From NCBI RefSeq assembly GCF_021271205.1, contig NZ_JAIWKS010000006.1:186001-250000 (forward strand): DNA of 64,000 nucleotides, in the 5' to 3' direction. Both the position numbers and the translations under genes were made by a program. The notes under the pieces are model-generated. The model was not told the origin of the DNA and searched no databases. It worked only from the letters and a program-made list of their open reading frames with translations. The stretch comes from Pseudomonas uvaldensis. GTDB lineage: Bacteria > Pseudomonadota > Gammaproteobacteria > Pseudomonadales > Pseudomonadaceae. Shown piece after piece: positions 9,190 through 16,839 of this stretch (its first letter is position 1; each line of letters begins with the position of its first letter).

Positions 9190-9780
9190 ATGGCCCAGCC
9201 CTGGCAGCCGTTGCTCGATTGGTGGTTCGGTTCAGCCGAGGCGCCGGACGATATAGCCGCTGAAAAGGGCAAGCTGTGGTTCGGCAAGGGCCATGATCGC
9301 CAGGCGCGGGAGCGTTTTGGCGATCAGGTCGAACAGGCGCTGGCCGGCGAATTGACCGACTGGGCGCAACGCCCCGAAGGTTGGCTGGCCCTGGTATTGC
9401 TGCTCGACCAATTGCCACGAATGATCTTTCGCGACACCCCCAAAGCCTTTGCCGGGGACCTGCGCGCCCAAGCGCTGGTGGCCCAAGGCATGGCGGCGGG
9501 TTTCGACCGACAACTCAAACCCATCCAACGCGTCTTTATCTACCTGGTGCTCGAGCACTGCGAAAACCTGGCCGTGCAGAACGAGGCCGTGTCGCGATTT
9601 ATCGACCTGGTTCGTGAGCAGCCGGACGCGGCAGTGTTCGAAGACAATCTCGATTATGCCGAACGGCACCAGAAGATCATTGCGCGGTTTGGGCGGTTTC
9701 CCCATCGCAACGCGGTGCTAGGAAGGGAATCCACGGCGGAGGAAGTGGAATTCTTGAACAGGCCTGGTTCGCGCTTTTAA
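9190..9780 (+). CDS. DUF924 family protein
   Basis: 196 residues, soluble and alpha-helical. Recognised by the DUF924 signature segments: WFG..FD-like N-terminus (DWWFGSAEAPDD), LVLLLDQLPRMIFRDTPKAF at about residues 70-90, and YLVLEHCENLAVQNEAV with RHQKIIARFGRFPHRNAVLG near the C-terminus. These are TPR-like helices in known members, with no firmly assigned function. It follows fbp by three bases. No signal peptide or membrane segment. Confidence 0.85.
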   Translation: MAQPWQPLLDWWFGSAEAPDDIAAEKGKLWFGKGHDRQARERFGDQVEQALAGELTDWAQRPEGWLALVLLLDQLPRMIFRDTPKAFAGDLRAQALVAQGMAAGFDRQLKPIQRVFIYLVLEHCENLAVQNEAVSRFIDLVREQPDAAVFEDNLDYAERHQKIIARFGRFPHRNAVLGRESTAEEVEFLNRPGSRF

Positions 9781-9787
9781 TGGCGGC

Positions 9788-10120
9788 TTATGGATGACCT
9801 CGAAGCAACCGTTTCATGAGTAACGCGGGCAGGCTTTTGCGGCTATCGGCAATGATATGGATGTAAATCGTTTGGCCTCGCACTTCATAAATGATCCTGT
9901 TCATTCCTGACAGGACCTGCCGATACTGACCAAAATTCAGCTTTTCTATTTCGTCCGGGATCGACCCCGCATAAGGGAGTGTCGCCAAATGACGGATCGC
10001 AGTCTTAAGACTGGCAAGGGTGCTTTGCCATGTTTGAACAGAAAACCGTTCGGTCAGATAAATACGCAGTTCTTTGAGATCGGTCTCAGCCGATTGAAGG
10101 ATTACGATCTTCAAACTCAT
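9788..10120 (-). CDS. RelE/ParE-family toxin of a type II toxin-antitoxin pair
   Basis: 110 residues. The sequence shows the RelE/ParE layout: an N-terminal helix with a conserved acidic/hydrophobic pattern (SAETDLKELRIYLTERF), then LPYAGSIPDE and the C-terminal beta-strands ending YRQVLSGMNRIIYEVRGQTI and IIADSRKSLPALL. Small toxins of this kind either cleave mRNA at the ribosome (RelE) or poison gyrase (ParE); which applies cannot be told here. Its ATG overlaps the antitoxin stop by four bases. The module lies between two core genes and is oriented opposite to fbp-DUF924, consistent with an inserted accessory cassette. Confidence 0.85.
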   Translation of the reverse strand: MSLKIVILQSAETDLKELRIYLTERFSVQTWQSTLASLKTAIRHLATLPYAGSIPDEIEKLNFGQYRQVLSGMNRIIYEVRGQTIYIHIIADSRKSLPALLMKRLLRGHP

Positions 10121-10389
10121 CGTTCGTCGGCCGCGTCCAATTCAGCGAAGACATCCTCGACATCCCGGTACTTACCCTCCTCGATTTCCTTATTACCCAT
10201 AGCCAACAGCTTTAATAGCGCCATGGTGTCTTCTTGCTCTTCGAAGCTTTTTACATCCATGACCACGAGCTTGGCTTCGCCATTTTGAGTGATGACTAAC
10301 GGCTCCCTGGTTTCTGTGATGCTCTTTACGACTTCGGCGGTATGGCTTTTCAAATAGCTGATAGGTTTGATTTGGGATGACAACTTCAT
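10117..10389 (-). CDS. Phd/YefM-family antitoxin
   Basis: 90 residues. The N-terminal half has the Phd/YefM DNA-binding signature (IKPISYLKSHTAEVVKSI, then REPLVITQNGEAKLVVMDVK), with an acidic, probably disordered C-terminal tail (EEGKYRDVEDVFAELDAADE) that would wrap the toxin. It is first in the operon, as is usual for autoregulated antitoxins. A palindrome just upstream (10414-10429) is the likely operator. Confidence 0.88.
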   Translation of the reverse strand: MKLSSQIKPISYLKSHTAEVVKSITETREPLVITQNGEAKLVVMDVKSFEEQEDTMALLKLLAMGNKEIEEGKYRDVEDVFAELDAADER

Positions 10390-10413
10390 GATGGGAACCT
10401 CTCAAAACTGAGT

Positions 10414-10440
10414 GGACTGAGTTTAGTCCTAATTCAGTCC
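10414..10440 (-). promoter_or_regulatory. Probable antitoxin operator
   Basis: GGACT-6 nt-AGTCC palindrome at 10414-10429, with a further AGTCC half site at 10436-10440 at the same spacing step. It lies 25-50 nt upstream of the antitoxin start, where Phd/YefM proteins bind to repress their own operon. Confidence 0.5.
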
Positions 10441-10479
10441 TGCGTCAGGTCGTGTTGTCTAAACGGTCCCCAGCGGGAT

Positions 10480-10523
10480 TGGCCCCTATCGCGAGCGAAC
10501 TCTCGATAGGGGCCAATCCAGGC
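10480..10523 (-). terminator. Inverted repeat after the chemoreceptor gene
   Basis: Long near-perfect stem (TTGGCCCCTATCG ... CGATAGGGGCCAA) immediately 3' of the minus-strand chemoreceptor stop. It has no clear T-run, so it may act as a 3'-end hairpin rather than a strong terminator. Confidence 0.5.
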
Positions 10524-10526
10524 GCT

Positions 10527-12419
10527 TTAAATCCGGAAACTCCCCACCAATTGCTTCAACCGCGCCGCCTGCTGTTCCAGGTCGGAACAGGCGCGCAACG
10601 TGGCTTGCAGGTTTTCCACGCCTTCCTGGTTCAGCGTGTTGATCTCGCTGATGTCGACGTTGATCGACTCCACCACGGCGGTCTGTTCTTCGGTGGCGGT
10701 CGCCACGGACTGGTTCATGCCGTCGATTTCACCGATACGCTGGGTCACGCTGCCCAGCCGTTCGCCGGCCTGGTTGGCGATGTCGACGCTGCCTTCGCTC
10801 TGGCGCTGGCTGTCGGTCATGGTCAGTACCGCTTCCCGTGCACCGACCTGCAGTTCTTCGATCATCTTCTGTACTTGCTGCGCTGAATCCTGGGTGCGGT
10901 GGGCCAGGTTGCGCACCTCATCGGCCACGACCGCAAAGCCGCGCCCGGCTTCACCGGCCCGGGCTGCCTCGATGGCGGCGTTCAAGGCGAGCAGGTTGGT
11001 CTGTTGCGAAATGCTGGTGATCACTTCAAGAATCTGGCCAATGTTCACCGTGTTGCTGTTCAGGGTTTCGATGTTGCCGCAGGAGTCACTGATCTTCGCC
11101 GAGAGCTGTTGCATCGCGCTGATGGTTTTGTCCACCACTTGCTGGCCGTCTTCGGCCAGGCTGCGGGCCTCGCTTGAGTGCTGCGAGGCGAGGGCGGCGT
11201 TCTGGGCAATTTCCTGGGCGGCGGCGCCGAGCTGGTTGATGGCTGCGGCCACGCTGCTGGTGCGCGAGGCTTGTTGATCAGAGTTGAACATCGATGAATT
11301 GGAGGCACTGACTACGCGCAAGGCAACTTCGTTGACCTGGCCGGTGGCCGAAGCCACTTCACGGATCGACGTATGGATACGCTCGACAAAGCGGTTGAAA
11401 GATGTGCCCAACGCGCCGAATTCATCGTGGCCGTGGATGGTCAGGCGCCGGGTCAGGTCGCCTTCGCCTTCGGCGATGTCATGCATGGCGCGACCCATGG
11501 TCAACAGCGGTTGCATCAACACGCGGATCAACATGCCCAGCAGGGCGATGATGAACACCACGGCAATGGCCATGGCAATCAACGCCGAGGTGCGGAACTC
11601 GCTGAGCATCGCCAGCGCCGTGTCCTTGTCGAGCACCAGCGCTACGTACCAGTCGGCGCCCGGCACGCCGTTGACGCGGGTGAAGGACATGAACTGGGTC
11701 TTGCCGTCGAGTTCGACTTCCTTCATGCCCGGGCTGACCTGCGGCGTACCGTTGGGGTAGGCCTCGGCCAGTGTCTTGAGCACCCGCTTGCTATCGGGAT
11801 GGATCAGGATCTTGCCATCGGCGCTGACGATGAACGCATGACCGTGGCCGCCGAAGTTCAGGGAGTTGATGATTGCGCTGATGCTCGACAGGTCGATGTC
11901 CGCACCGGCCACGCCGATCATCTGGTTCTGATGTTTCACCGGGGTGGCCACGGTGATGACCAGTTTGCCCGACGAGGCGGCGATGTAGGGTTCGGTGACG
12001 ATGGTTTGCTGCGCGCCGTTGGCGGCCTTGTACCAGCCTCGGGCGCGAGGATCGTAGTCGGCGGCGCGATTGCCGGCCGGTACCGAGAACATCACGCCGT
12101 CGGTGCCGCCGAAATAGCTGAGCTGGAAATTACCCGTGTAGGCCGGCAGGTCGATGGCGCGTTTGAGGCTGGCGGCGCTGCTGCCGTCCGTTGCGATCTG
12201 CTGGGCCAGCGATTGCAGCAATTGGATGCGACCTTCTACCCACGTCTGAATGTTTCGGCTGGTCAGGCTGCCGAGTTCCTGCATCGACGTCTCGGTGCTC
12301 GAATGCAGGCTCTGGCGCTGACGATAGTCGTTGAACAGGATGAAACAGGCGAATGCAACGGCCACCACGAGGGCGGCAGCCAGCAGAATTTTGTGGCTGA
12401 ACTTCATGTTTCTGGTCAT
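10527..12419 (-). CDS. Methyl-accepting chemotaxis protein, dCache (PctA/CtaA-like amino-acid receptor)
   Basis: Inner-membrane chemoreceptor of 630 residues: N-terminal membrane helix ([19 protein letters not shown]), a periplasmic double-Cache sensor (about 35-270), a second membrane helix ([20 protein letters not shown]), HAMP, and the cytoplasmic signalling domain with the hairpin tip [20 protein letters not shown]. The sensor contains [10 protein letters not shown] and a downstream Asp (AGADIDLSS), the residues that bind the amino- and carboxyl groups of amino-acid ligands in PctA-type receptors. The start is placed at 12419 because [19 protein letters not shown] aligns with the PctA N-terminus and gives the same length; the reading frame extends further upstream but that part would contain the probable sigma-28 site. 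No C-terminal CheR pentapeptide is seen. Confidence 0.93.
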   Translation of the reverse strand: MTRNMKFSHKILLAAALVVAVAFACFILFNDYRQRQSLHSSTETSMQELGSLTSRNIQTWVEGRIQLLQSLAQQIATDGSSAASLKRAIDLPAYTGNFQLSYFGGTDGVMFSVPAGNRAADYDPRARGWYKAANGAQQTIVTEPYIAASSGKLVITVATPVKHQNQMIGVAGADIDLSSISAIINSLNFGGHGHAFIVSADGKILIHPDSKRVLKTLAEAYPNGTPQVSPGMKEVELDGKTQFMSFTRVNGVPGADWYVALVLDKDTALAMLSEFRTSALIAMAIAVVFIIALLGMLIRVLMQPLLTMGRAMHDIAEGEGDLTRRLTIHGHDEFGALGTSFNRFVERIHTSIREVASATGQVNEVALRVVSASNSSMFNSDQQASRTSSVAAAINQLGAAAQEIAQNAALASQHSSEARSLAEDGQQVVDKTISAMQQLSAKISDSCGNIETLNSNTVNIGQILEVITSISQQTNLLALNAAIEAARAGEAGRGFAVVADEVRNLAHRTQDSAQQVQKMIEELQVGAREAVLTMTDSQRQSEGSVDIANQAGERLGSVTQRIGEIDGMNQSVATATEEQTAVVESINVDISEINTLNQEGVENLQATLRACSDLEQQAARLKQLVGSFRI

Positions 12420-12495
12420 TAATAACGCTACCGCACTGGAGCTGGTCAGGAAGGGGCGCCAATTTGCCATAACGCAGGGCACAGCGCTGTTCTTT

Positions 12496-12530
12496 TTATC
12501 GGCCTGGAAGCGCCAGGGATCAGGCGCCGG
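12496..12530 (-). promoter_or_regulatory. Sigma-28 (FliA)-like promoter of the dCache chemoreceptor
   Basis: On the minus strand GCCGATAA occurs at 12503-12496, identical to the sigma-28 -10 consensus, 77 nt upstream of the chosen start. The -35 part (TGATCC, 14-16 nt upstream) is a poor match to TCAAG/TAAA. It supports the shorter start for the receptor. Confidence 0.45.
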
Positions 12531-12540
12531 CGGGGCAATC

Positions 12541-12626
12541 CCGACGAAATGCACGACGGCATCACAAACTGATTGATTTGCCGACGAAATACCCCCTTTT
12601 TGTTCAATAAATACAAGGTTCGTCGG
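12541..12626. repeat. Three copies of CCGACGAA between chemoreceptor and lipoprotein genes
   Basis: CCGACGAAAT at 12541-12550 and again at 12581-12590 (40 bp apart, same orientation), and the inverted copy TTCGTCGG at 12619-12626. The spacing suggests a binding-site array, but no known regulator is recognised. Confidence 0.4.
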
Positions 12627-12703
12627 GGAACCAGACAAGGGTTTTCTCTTCTAAGCTTCTGGTTGGCACCCTGCCACCTCCCTTCCGCTCCAGGAGTTAC
12701 CCG

Positions 12704-12958
12704 ATGTCCCTGCGATCTATCGCGTTGTTGTCTTTGTGCGTCTTGTTGGCCGCGTGCAGCAAAGTGAACCAGGAAAACTATTCCAAGCTGTCGGCTGGCA
12801 TGTCCAAGGCCGAAGTCGAAACGTTACTGGGGAAACCGACCGATTGTTCGGGCGCGCTCGGCATGTCCAGTTGCACCTGGGGCGACCAGAAAAGCTTTAT
12901 CAGCGTGCAATATGCCGGTGACAAAGTGTTGATGTTTTCCGGCCAAGGCCTGAAGTAA
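12704..12958 (+). CDS. Small SmpA/OmlA-like lipoprotein
   Basis: 84 residues. Signal peptide with a lipobox (SLCVLLAACS; lipidated Cys at about residue 19), then a short domain NYSKLSAGMSKAEVETLLGKPTDC that matches the BamE/SmpA-like fold, where the motif G-MS--EV--LLG-P is characteristic. Because residue +2 after Cys is Ser, outer-membrane sorting is expected. A good AGGAG site lies 8 nt before the ATG. The lipocalin gene follows 31 nt later. Exact function unknown. Confidence 0.8.
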   Translation: MSLRSIALLSLCVLLAACSKVNQENYSKLSAGMSKAEVETLLGKPTDCSGALGMSSCTWGDQKSFISVQYAGDKVLMFSGQGLK

Positions 12959-12989
12959 ACCGAGGCCATGGGCCTGCGGGAGAAAAATA

Positions 12990-13559
12990 ATGAAGCGGTT
13001 ATTGTTAGTGCTTTTGGCTGGCCTGGTATTGGCCGGCTGTGCCACTTCTGGCGAAGACCCGTTGGCGCCCAAGACCGTCAACAGTGTCAATTTGAAGCGT
13101 TACCAAGGGACTTGGTACGAGTTGGCCCGCCTGCCAATGTATTTCCAGCGCAACTGCGCGCAATCCGAAGCTCATTACACACTCAAGCCTGACGGCGACC
13201 TGGGGGTGCTCAATCGCTGCCTGACCTCGGACTGGCAGTGGGAGGAAGCCAAGGGCACCGCCACCCCACAAGTACCTGGCAAGACCGACAAGCTCTGGGT
13301 CAGGTTCGATACCTGGTTCTCGCGGATCCTGCCGGGTGTGGCGAAGGGTCAATACTGGGTGCTATACATCAGCGACGATTACAAGACAGCCATCGTAGGC
13401 GACCCGAGCCGCCGCTACATGTGGCTGTTGTCCCGTACTCCGACAGTCAAGGTCGACGTGCGTGAAGAGCTGCTGAGCAGGGCGCGTCAGCAGGGCTACG
13501 ACACGACTCGACTGATCTGGCGTGCGTCGGATCGGCAGATGGCCAAGACGTCGGATTGA
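12990..13559 (+). CDS. blc: Bacterial lipocalin, outer-membrane lipoprotein
   Basis: 189 residues. Lipoprotein signal peptide with lipobox LVLAGC (Cys at about residue 16). The lipocalin signature GTWYELARLP occurs about 20 residues further on, followed by the NRC motif (VLNRCLT) and a C-terminal YKTAIVGDPSRRYMWLLSRTP. Blc-type lipocalins bind lysophospholipids or fatty acids at the outer membrane and are usually expressed in stationary phase or stress. A GGGAG ribosome site precedes the ATG. Downstream is a REP pair followed by a run of T. Confidence 0.93.
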   Translation: MKRLLLVLLAGLVLAGCATSGEDPLAPKTVNSVNLKRYQGTWYELARLPMYFQRNCAQSEAHYTLKPDGDLGVLNRCLTSDWQWEEAKGTATPQVPGKTDKLWVRFDTWFSRILPGVAKGQYWVLYISDDYKTAIVGDPSRRYMWLLSRTPTVKVDVREELLSRARQQGYDTTRLIWRASDRQMAKTSD

Positions 13560-13577
13560 GGGCCTGAAAATATCCAA

Positions 13578-13675
13578 TGTGGGAGCGGGCTTGCTCGCGA
13601 AGACGGTCTATCCGTTAATGTCTATGTCGACGGATACACCGCATTCGCGAGCAAGCCCGCTCCCACGTTTTTTAC
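13578..13675. repeat. REP pair with trailing T-run between blc and hutF
   Basis: Inverted pair of GTGGGAGCGGGCTTGCTCGCGAA motifs (13578-13601 and 13643-13666), followed by TTTTTT on the plus strand. It could double as a terminator for blc; hutF converges from the other side. Confidence 0.88.
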
Positions 13676-13678
13676 GCG

Positions 13679-15043
13679 TCAACCCAGGAGTTCGCGTAAC
13701 ACCTGGGCAAACGCCCGGGCGCTTTCCTCTTCCCCGGCATGCCGTCCGTCGCATACCACCCACTGCCCGCCGACCATCACGTCGCGCACCTGGCGATCCC
13801 CGCCGGCAAACAGCCAACGATTGAGAATTCCATCGCCACTTGCCGTCGCCAGGTACGGGTCGTTGCCATCGAGCACCAGCCAGTCGGCGCGTTTGCCGAC
13901 GCCGAGTCCGCCGACCGGTTGGCCGAGGGCTTGGGCACCGCCCTCCAGGGCGGCATCGAACAGGGTGCGGCCGACCATCGGTTGATCTGGCCGATATAAG
14001 CGGTTGCGTCGCTGATCCCGCAGGCGCTGGCCGTATTCCAGCCACCGCAGCTCTTCCACCACGCTCAACGACACATGACTGTCGGAGCCGATACCCAGGC
14101 GTCCGCCCTGGGCCAGGAAATCCACCGCCGGGAAGATGCCGTCGCCAAGGTTGGCTTCAGTCGTGAGGCACAGACCGGCAATCGCCCGGCTTCTGGCCAT
14201 GAGGCTGACTTCACGAGCGTCGGCATGGGTGGCATGCACCAGGCACCAACGCTGATCGACGTCGACGTTTTCGTATAACCATTGCAGCGGACGGGCGCCG
14301 CTCCAGCTCAAGCAGTCGTCGACTTCCTTCTGTTGTTCGGCAATGTGGATGTGCACCGGGCAATCGCGGTCGCTCGCCGTCAAAACCTCATGGATTTGCC
14401 CAGGTGTTACGGCGCGCAGGGAATGGAAGCACAGCCCAAGGGCCTGGTTCGGCCGTCCAGCCAGAAGGGGCTGCAAGCGCGACTGAAGCGACAGATAGTT
14501 CTCGGTGCTGTTGATGAAACGTCGTTGTCCGTCATTCGGCGCCTGGCCACCAAAACCGGAGTGGCTATAGAGCACCGGCAGCAGCGTCAGGCCGATACCG
14601 GCGGTGCTGGCCGCCTGGCTGATGCGCAGCGCCAGTTCCGCGGGGTCGGCGTAAGGCGTGCCGTCGGTATCGTGATGCACGTAATGAAATTCGGCGACCG
14701 AGGTGTAACCGGCCTTGAGCATTTCGATGTACAGCTGTCGGGCAATGGTGCCGAGCTGGTCCGGACTGATTTTTCCGACGAGGCGATACATCAGGTCGCG
14801 CCAGGTCCAGAAACTGTCGTTGGGGTTGCCCGCGACTTCCGCCAGCCCGGCCATGGCCCGCTGGAATGCATGGGAATGCAGGTTCGGCATGCCCGGCAAG
14901 AGCGGCCCCTTCAGCCGTTCGGCGCCGTCTGCGTGGGAATCGGCCTGGACACGAGTCAGAACGCCGTTGGCGTCGACCTCAAGACGTACATCATTGGCCC
15001 ATCCACTAGGCAGCAGCGCGCGTTCGGCAAAAAAAGCGGGCAT
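13679..15043 (-). CDS. hutF: Formimidoylglutamate deiminase
   Basis: Converts N-formimino-L-glutamate to N-formyl-L-glutamate plus ammonia, the step that distinguishes the five-enzyme Pseudomonas histidine pathway. 454 residues, amidohydrolase superfamily: metal-binding HxH in PNLHSHAFQRAM (His56, His58), CPVHIHIAEQ, HATHAD and GSDSHVSLSV carry the remaining ligands. The start is ATG at 15043, since GAGG lies 7 nt upstream; a TTG two codons earlier is possible. Divergent from hutC, with a HutC-like palindrome between them. HutG, the next enzyme, is encoded 13 kb away at the end of the hut run. Confidence 0.95.
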   Translation of the reverse strand: MPAFFAERALLPSGWANDVRLEVDANGVLTRVQADSHADGAERLKGPLLPGMPNLHSHAFQRAMAGLAEVAGNPNDSFWTWRDLMYRLVGKISPDQLGTIARQLYIEMLKAGYTSVAEFHYVHHDTDGTPYADPAELALRISQAASTAGIGLTLLPVLYSHSGFGGQAPNDGQRRFINSTENYLSLQSRLQPLLAGRPNQALGLCFHSLRAVTPGQIHEVLTASDRDCPVHIHIAEQQKEVDDCLSWSGARPLQWLYENVDVDQRWCLVHATHADAREVSLMARSRAIAGLCLTTEANLGDGIFPAVDFLAQGGRLGIGSDSHVSLSVVEELRWLEYGQRLRDQRRNRLYRPDQPMVGRTLFDAALEGGAQALGQPVGGLGVGKRADWLVLDGNDPYLATASGDGILNRWLFAGGDRQVRDVMVGGQWVVCDGRHAGEEESARAFAQVLRELLG

Positions 15044-15066
15044 GGTCAAACCTCATCGTGTGTAAT

Positions 15067-15084
15067 TTGTATATACATATACAG
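15067..15084. promoter_or_regulatory. HutC-like operator between hutF and hutC
   Basis: TTGTATATACATATACAG contains the perfect palindrome TGTATATACA (15068-15077), similar to the CTTGTATGTACAAG-type HutC site and to the copy upstream of hutU. Its position between divergent hutF and hutC fits repression of hutF and autoregulation of hutC, relieved by urocanate. Confidence 0.65.
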
Positions 15085-15147
15085 ACGTTTGCCTGGCCGG
15101 TAAACTCCGGCAAGCTAGCAATCTTATTTGCAGAACAGGGAACCGCC

Positions 15148-15897
15148 GTGCCGACTCCGCCTGCCAAACCACCAATCGCCGCGAACATGGGTGACAGTCC
15201 GGCGCCCTTGTACGCCCGCGTCAAACAAATGATTACCCAGCAGATCGACAGTGGAAACTGGCCGCCGCATTACCGCGTGCCATCGGAAAGCGAATTGGTC
15301 AGCCAGTTGGGCTTCAGTCGCATGACCATCAACCGCGCCCTGCGGGAAATGACTGCCGATGGCCTGCTGGTGCGCATGCAGGGTGTCGGTACGTTCGTGG
15401 CCGAACCCAAGAGCCAATCCGCGCTATTCGAAGTGCATAACATCGCCGATGAGATCGCCTCCCGTGGCCATCGCCACACATGCAAGGTCATTACCCTGGA
15501 AGAGGAGGCCGCAGGTTCCGAGCGCGCCCTGGCCCTGGAAATGCGCGAAGGCCAGAAGGTGTTCCACTCTCTGATCGTGCATTTCGAGAACGACATTCCG
15601 GTGCAGATCGAGGACCGTTTCGTCAACGCACTGGTGGCGCCGGATTACCTCAAGCAGGATTTCACCCTGCAAACGCCTTATGCCTATCTGAACCAGGTGG
15701 CGCCATTGACCGAAGGCGAACATGTGGTGGAAGCGATTCTCGCCGAGCCGAGCGAATGCAAGCTGCTGCAAATCGAGCAGGGCGAGCCATGCCTGTTGAT
15801 CCGCCGTCGTACCTGGTCCGGGCGCCAGCCGGTAACTGCCGCGCGCCTGATCCATCCCGGTTCGCGTCATAGCCTGGAGGGTCGGTTTCACAAATGA
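15148..15897 (+). CDS. hutC: Histidine utilisation repressor (GntR family, HutC)
   Basis: 249 residues. N-terminal GntR winged helix (LYARVKQMITQQIDSGNW, then PSESELVSQLGFSRMTINRA with the recognition helix) and a C-terminal UTRA ligand-binding domain (about 100-249), which in HutC binds urocanate. It represses the hut genes until urocanate accumulates. Start: GTG at 15148 with AGGGA 7 nt upstream gives the family length; the frame is open back to 15058 but that part would read through the operator. The stop overlaps the hutD start (ATGA). Confidence 0.95.
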   Translation: MPTPPAKPPIAANMGDSPAPLYARVKQMITQQIDSGNWPPHYRVPSESELVSQLGFSRMTINRALREMTADGLLVRMQGVGTFVAEPKSQSALFEVHNIADEIASRGHRHTCKVITLEEEAAGSERALALEMREGQKVFHSLIVHFENDIPVQIEDRFVNALVAPDYLKQDFTLQTPYAYLNQVAPLTEGEHVVEAILAEPSECKLLQIEQGEPCLLIRRRTWSGRQPVTAARLIHPGSRHSLEGRFHK

Positions 15898-16463
15898 GTC
15901 AGATGAATATTCTGCGCGCCGCGAATTACCCTCGCATGCCATGGAAGAACGGCGGCGGCAGCACCGAAGAAATCACCCGTGATGCTGGCACTGGCCTGGA
16001 TGGTTTCGGCTGGCGCTTGTCGATTGCCGATATCGGTGAGTCGGGTGGTTTTTCCACTTTCGCCGGTTATGAACGGGTCATCAGCGTGTTGCAGGGCGAC
16101 GGCATGACGCTCAATGTCGATGGTCGAACCACGCGACCGCTGCATCCGCTGGACGCCTTTTCATTCAGCGGCGAGAGCCATGTGCATTGCACGCTGCTGG
16201 GCGGGCCGATTCGCGACTTCAACCTGATCTATGCACCGCAACGTTACCGCGCGCGGGTGCAATGGATGAAGAATGAGCAGCGTTTTTTCAGCGAGGCGGG
16301 GACGGTGCTGGTATTCAGTGCGGATCCGGCGTTGTGCGTCAGGGTCGACGAATTCGACGCGGCACTGGGCCTCTACGATTGTCTGCAATTGAGCGGTAAC
16401 ACCGGACTGCTGGAAATTTCCACGAGCGGGCAGTGCTGCGTGATTGAACTGACAGCCCATTGA
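15894..16463 (+). CDS. hutD: HutD family protein
   Basis: 189 residues, cupin-like fold of the HutD family. Recognised by YPRMPWKNGGGSTEEITRD near the N-terminus and FSTFAGYERVISVLQGDGM in the middle. Genetic work in Pseudomonas fluorescens suggests HutD limits or buffers hut expression, possibly by binding a hut intermediate, but the mechanism is not firmly settled. It overlaps hutC by four bases and is followed by a 376-nt gap before hutU that holds the hutU promoter. Confidence 0.92.
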   Translation: MSQMNILRAANYPRMPWKNGGGSTEEITRDAGTGLDGFGWRLSIADIGESGGFSTFAGYERVISVLQGDGMTLNVDGRTTRPLHPLDAFSFSGESHVHCTLLGGPIRDFNLIYAPQRYRARVQWMKNEQRFFSEAGTVLVFSADPALCVRVDEFDAALGLYDCLQLSGNTGLLEISTSGQCCVIELTAH

Positions 16464-16477
16464 TATCCGCCGAATAG

Positions 16478-16514
16478 TTTTGTGGCAAAGGGAGCAGGCT
16501 CCTCGCCACAAAAG
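16478..16514. terminator. Hairpin after hutD
   Basis: TTTTGTGGC ... GCCACAAAA stem with an inner GGAGC/GCTCC pairing, 15 nt after the hutD stop. The A/T arms resemble a bidirectional terminator; the sequence also resembles another Pseudomonas REP family (TGTGGCGAGGGAGC-type). Confidence 0.55.
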
Positions 16515-16705
16515 CTGTGTGTTGTTCCCACTACGCGCACCAACTTGTTACCGAATGCCCCAGCGTGGCGCAAAGCCGCGCTTGTGTGACGCTCATTGTT
16601 CCTGCTGAAAACCCCCGCCCGAAATTTTCATTCAGCTCGCCGGCCCAAGCGCCACGGGCCTCGCAGCGATTTCGTGAATCAACCGCGAGCAGCTCCTGAA
16701 TAAAG

Positions 16706-16740
16706 TTGGCCGCTTGATTGCATATGCTTGTACATACAAG
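16706..16740 (+). promoter_or_regulatory. Sigma-54-type promoter of hutU overlapped by a HutC operator
   Basis: TTGGCCGCTTGATTGCA at 16706-16722 has GG (16708-16709) and GC (16720-16721) exactly 12 nt apart, as in the -24/-12 consensus TGGCAC-N5-TTGCA. This predicts transcription start near 16733. The palindrome CTTGTACATACAAG (16727-16740), a close match to the HutC site, spans that start. This fits sigma-54/CbrB-dependent activation with HutC repression, as reported for hut in P. fluorescens. Confidence 0.75.
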
Positions 16741-16839
16741 TAAAGACGTATGTGTATGAGTGCCTGCATTCAGCGCTGCGTCCCAAGAAATAGCTGCCCT
16801 GCCCGGGCTGGTCTGGATTGATCGCTGAGGAGTTTTGCT

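Larger units (their letters stand above)
16464..16839 (+). other. hutD-hutU intergenic region (376 nt)
   Basis: No gene. Contains a hairpin right after hutD, then the hutU promoter/operator region. A TGTTAC half site (16547-16552), of the kind recognised by CbrB, is present, but I do not see a matching GTAACA partner at the expected distance. Confidence 0.7.

Noticed and set aside
12420-12638. 73-residue N-terminal extension of the dCache chemoreceptor
   Set aside because: Has no family similarity and contains the sigma-28-like element; the shorter start gives the PctA-like N-terminus and length.
16547-16552. CbrB site upstream of hutU
   Set aside because: Only a TGTTAC half site; no GTAACA partner at the needed distance.
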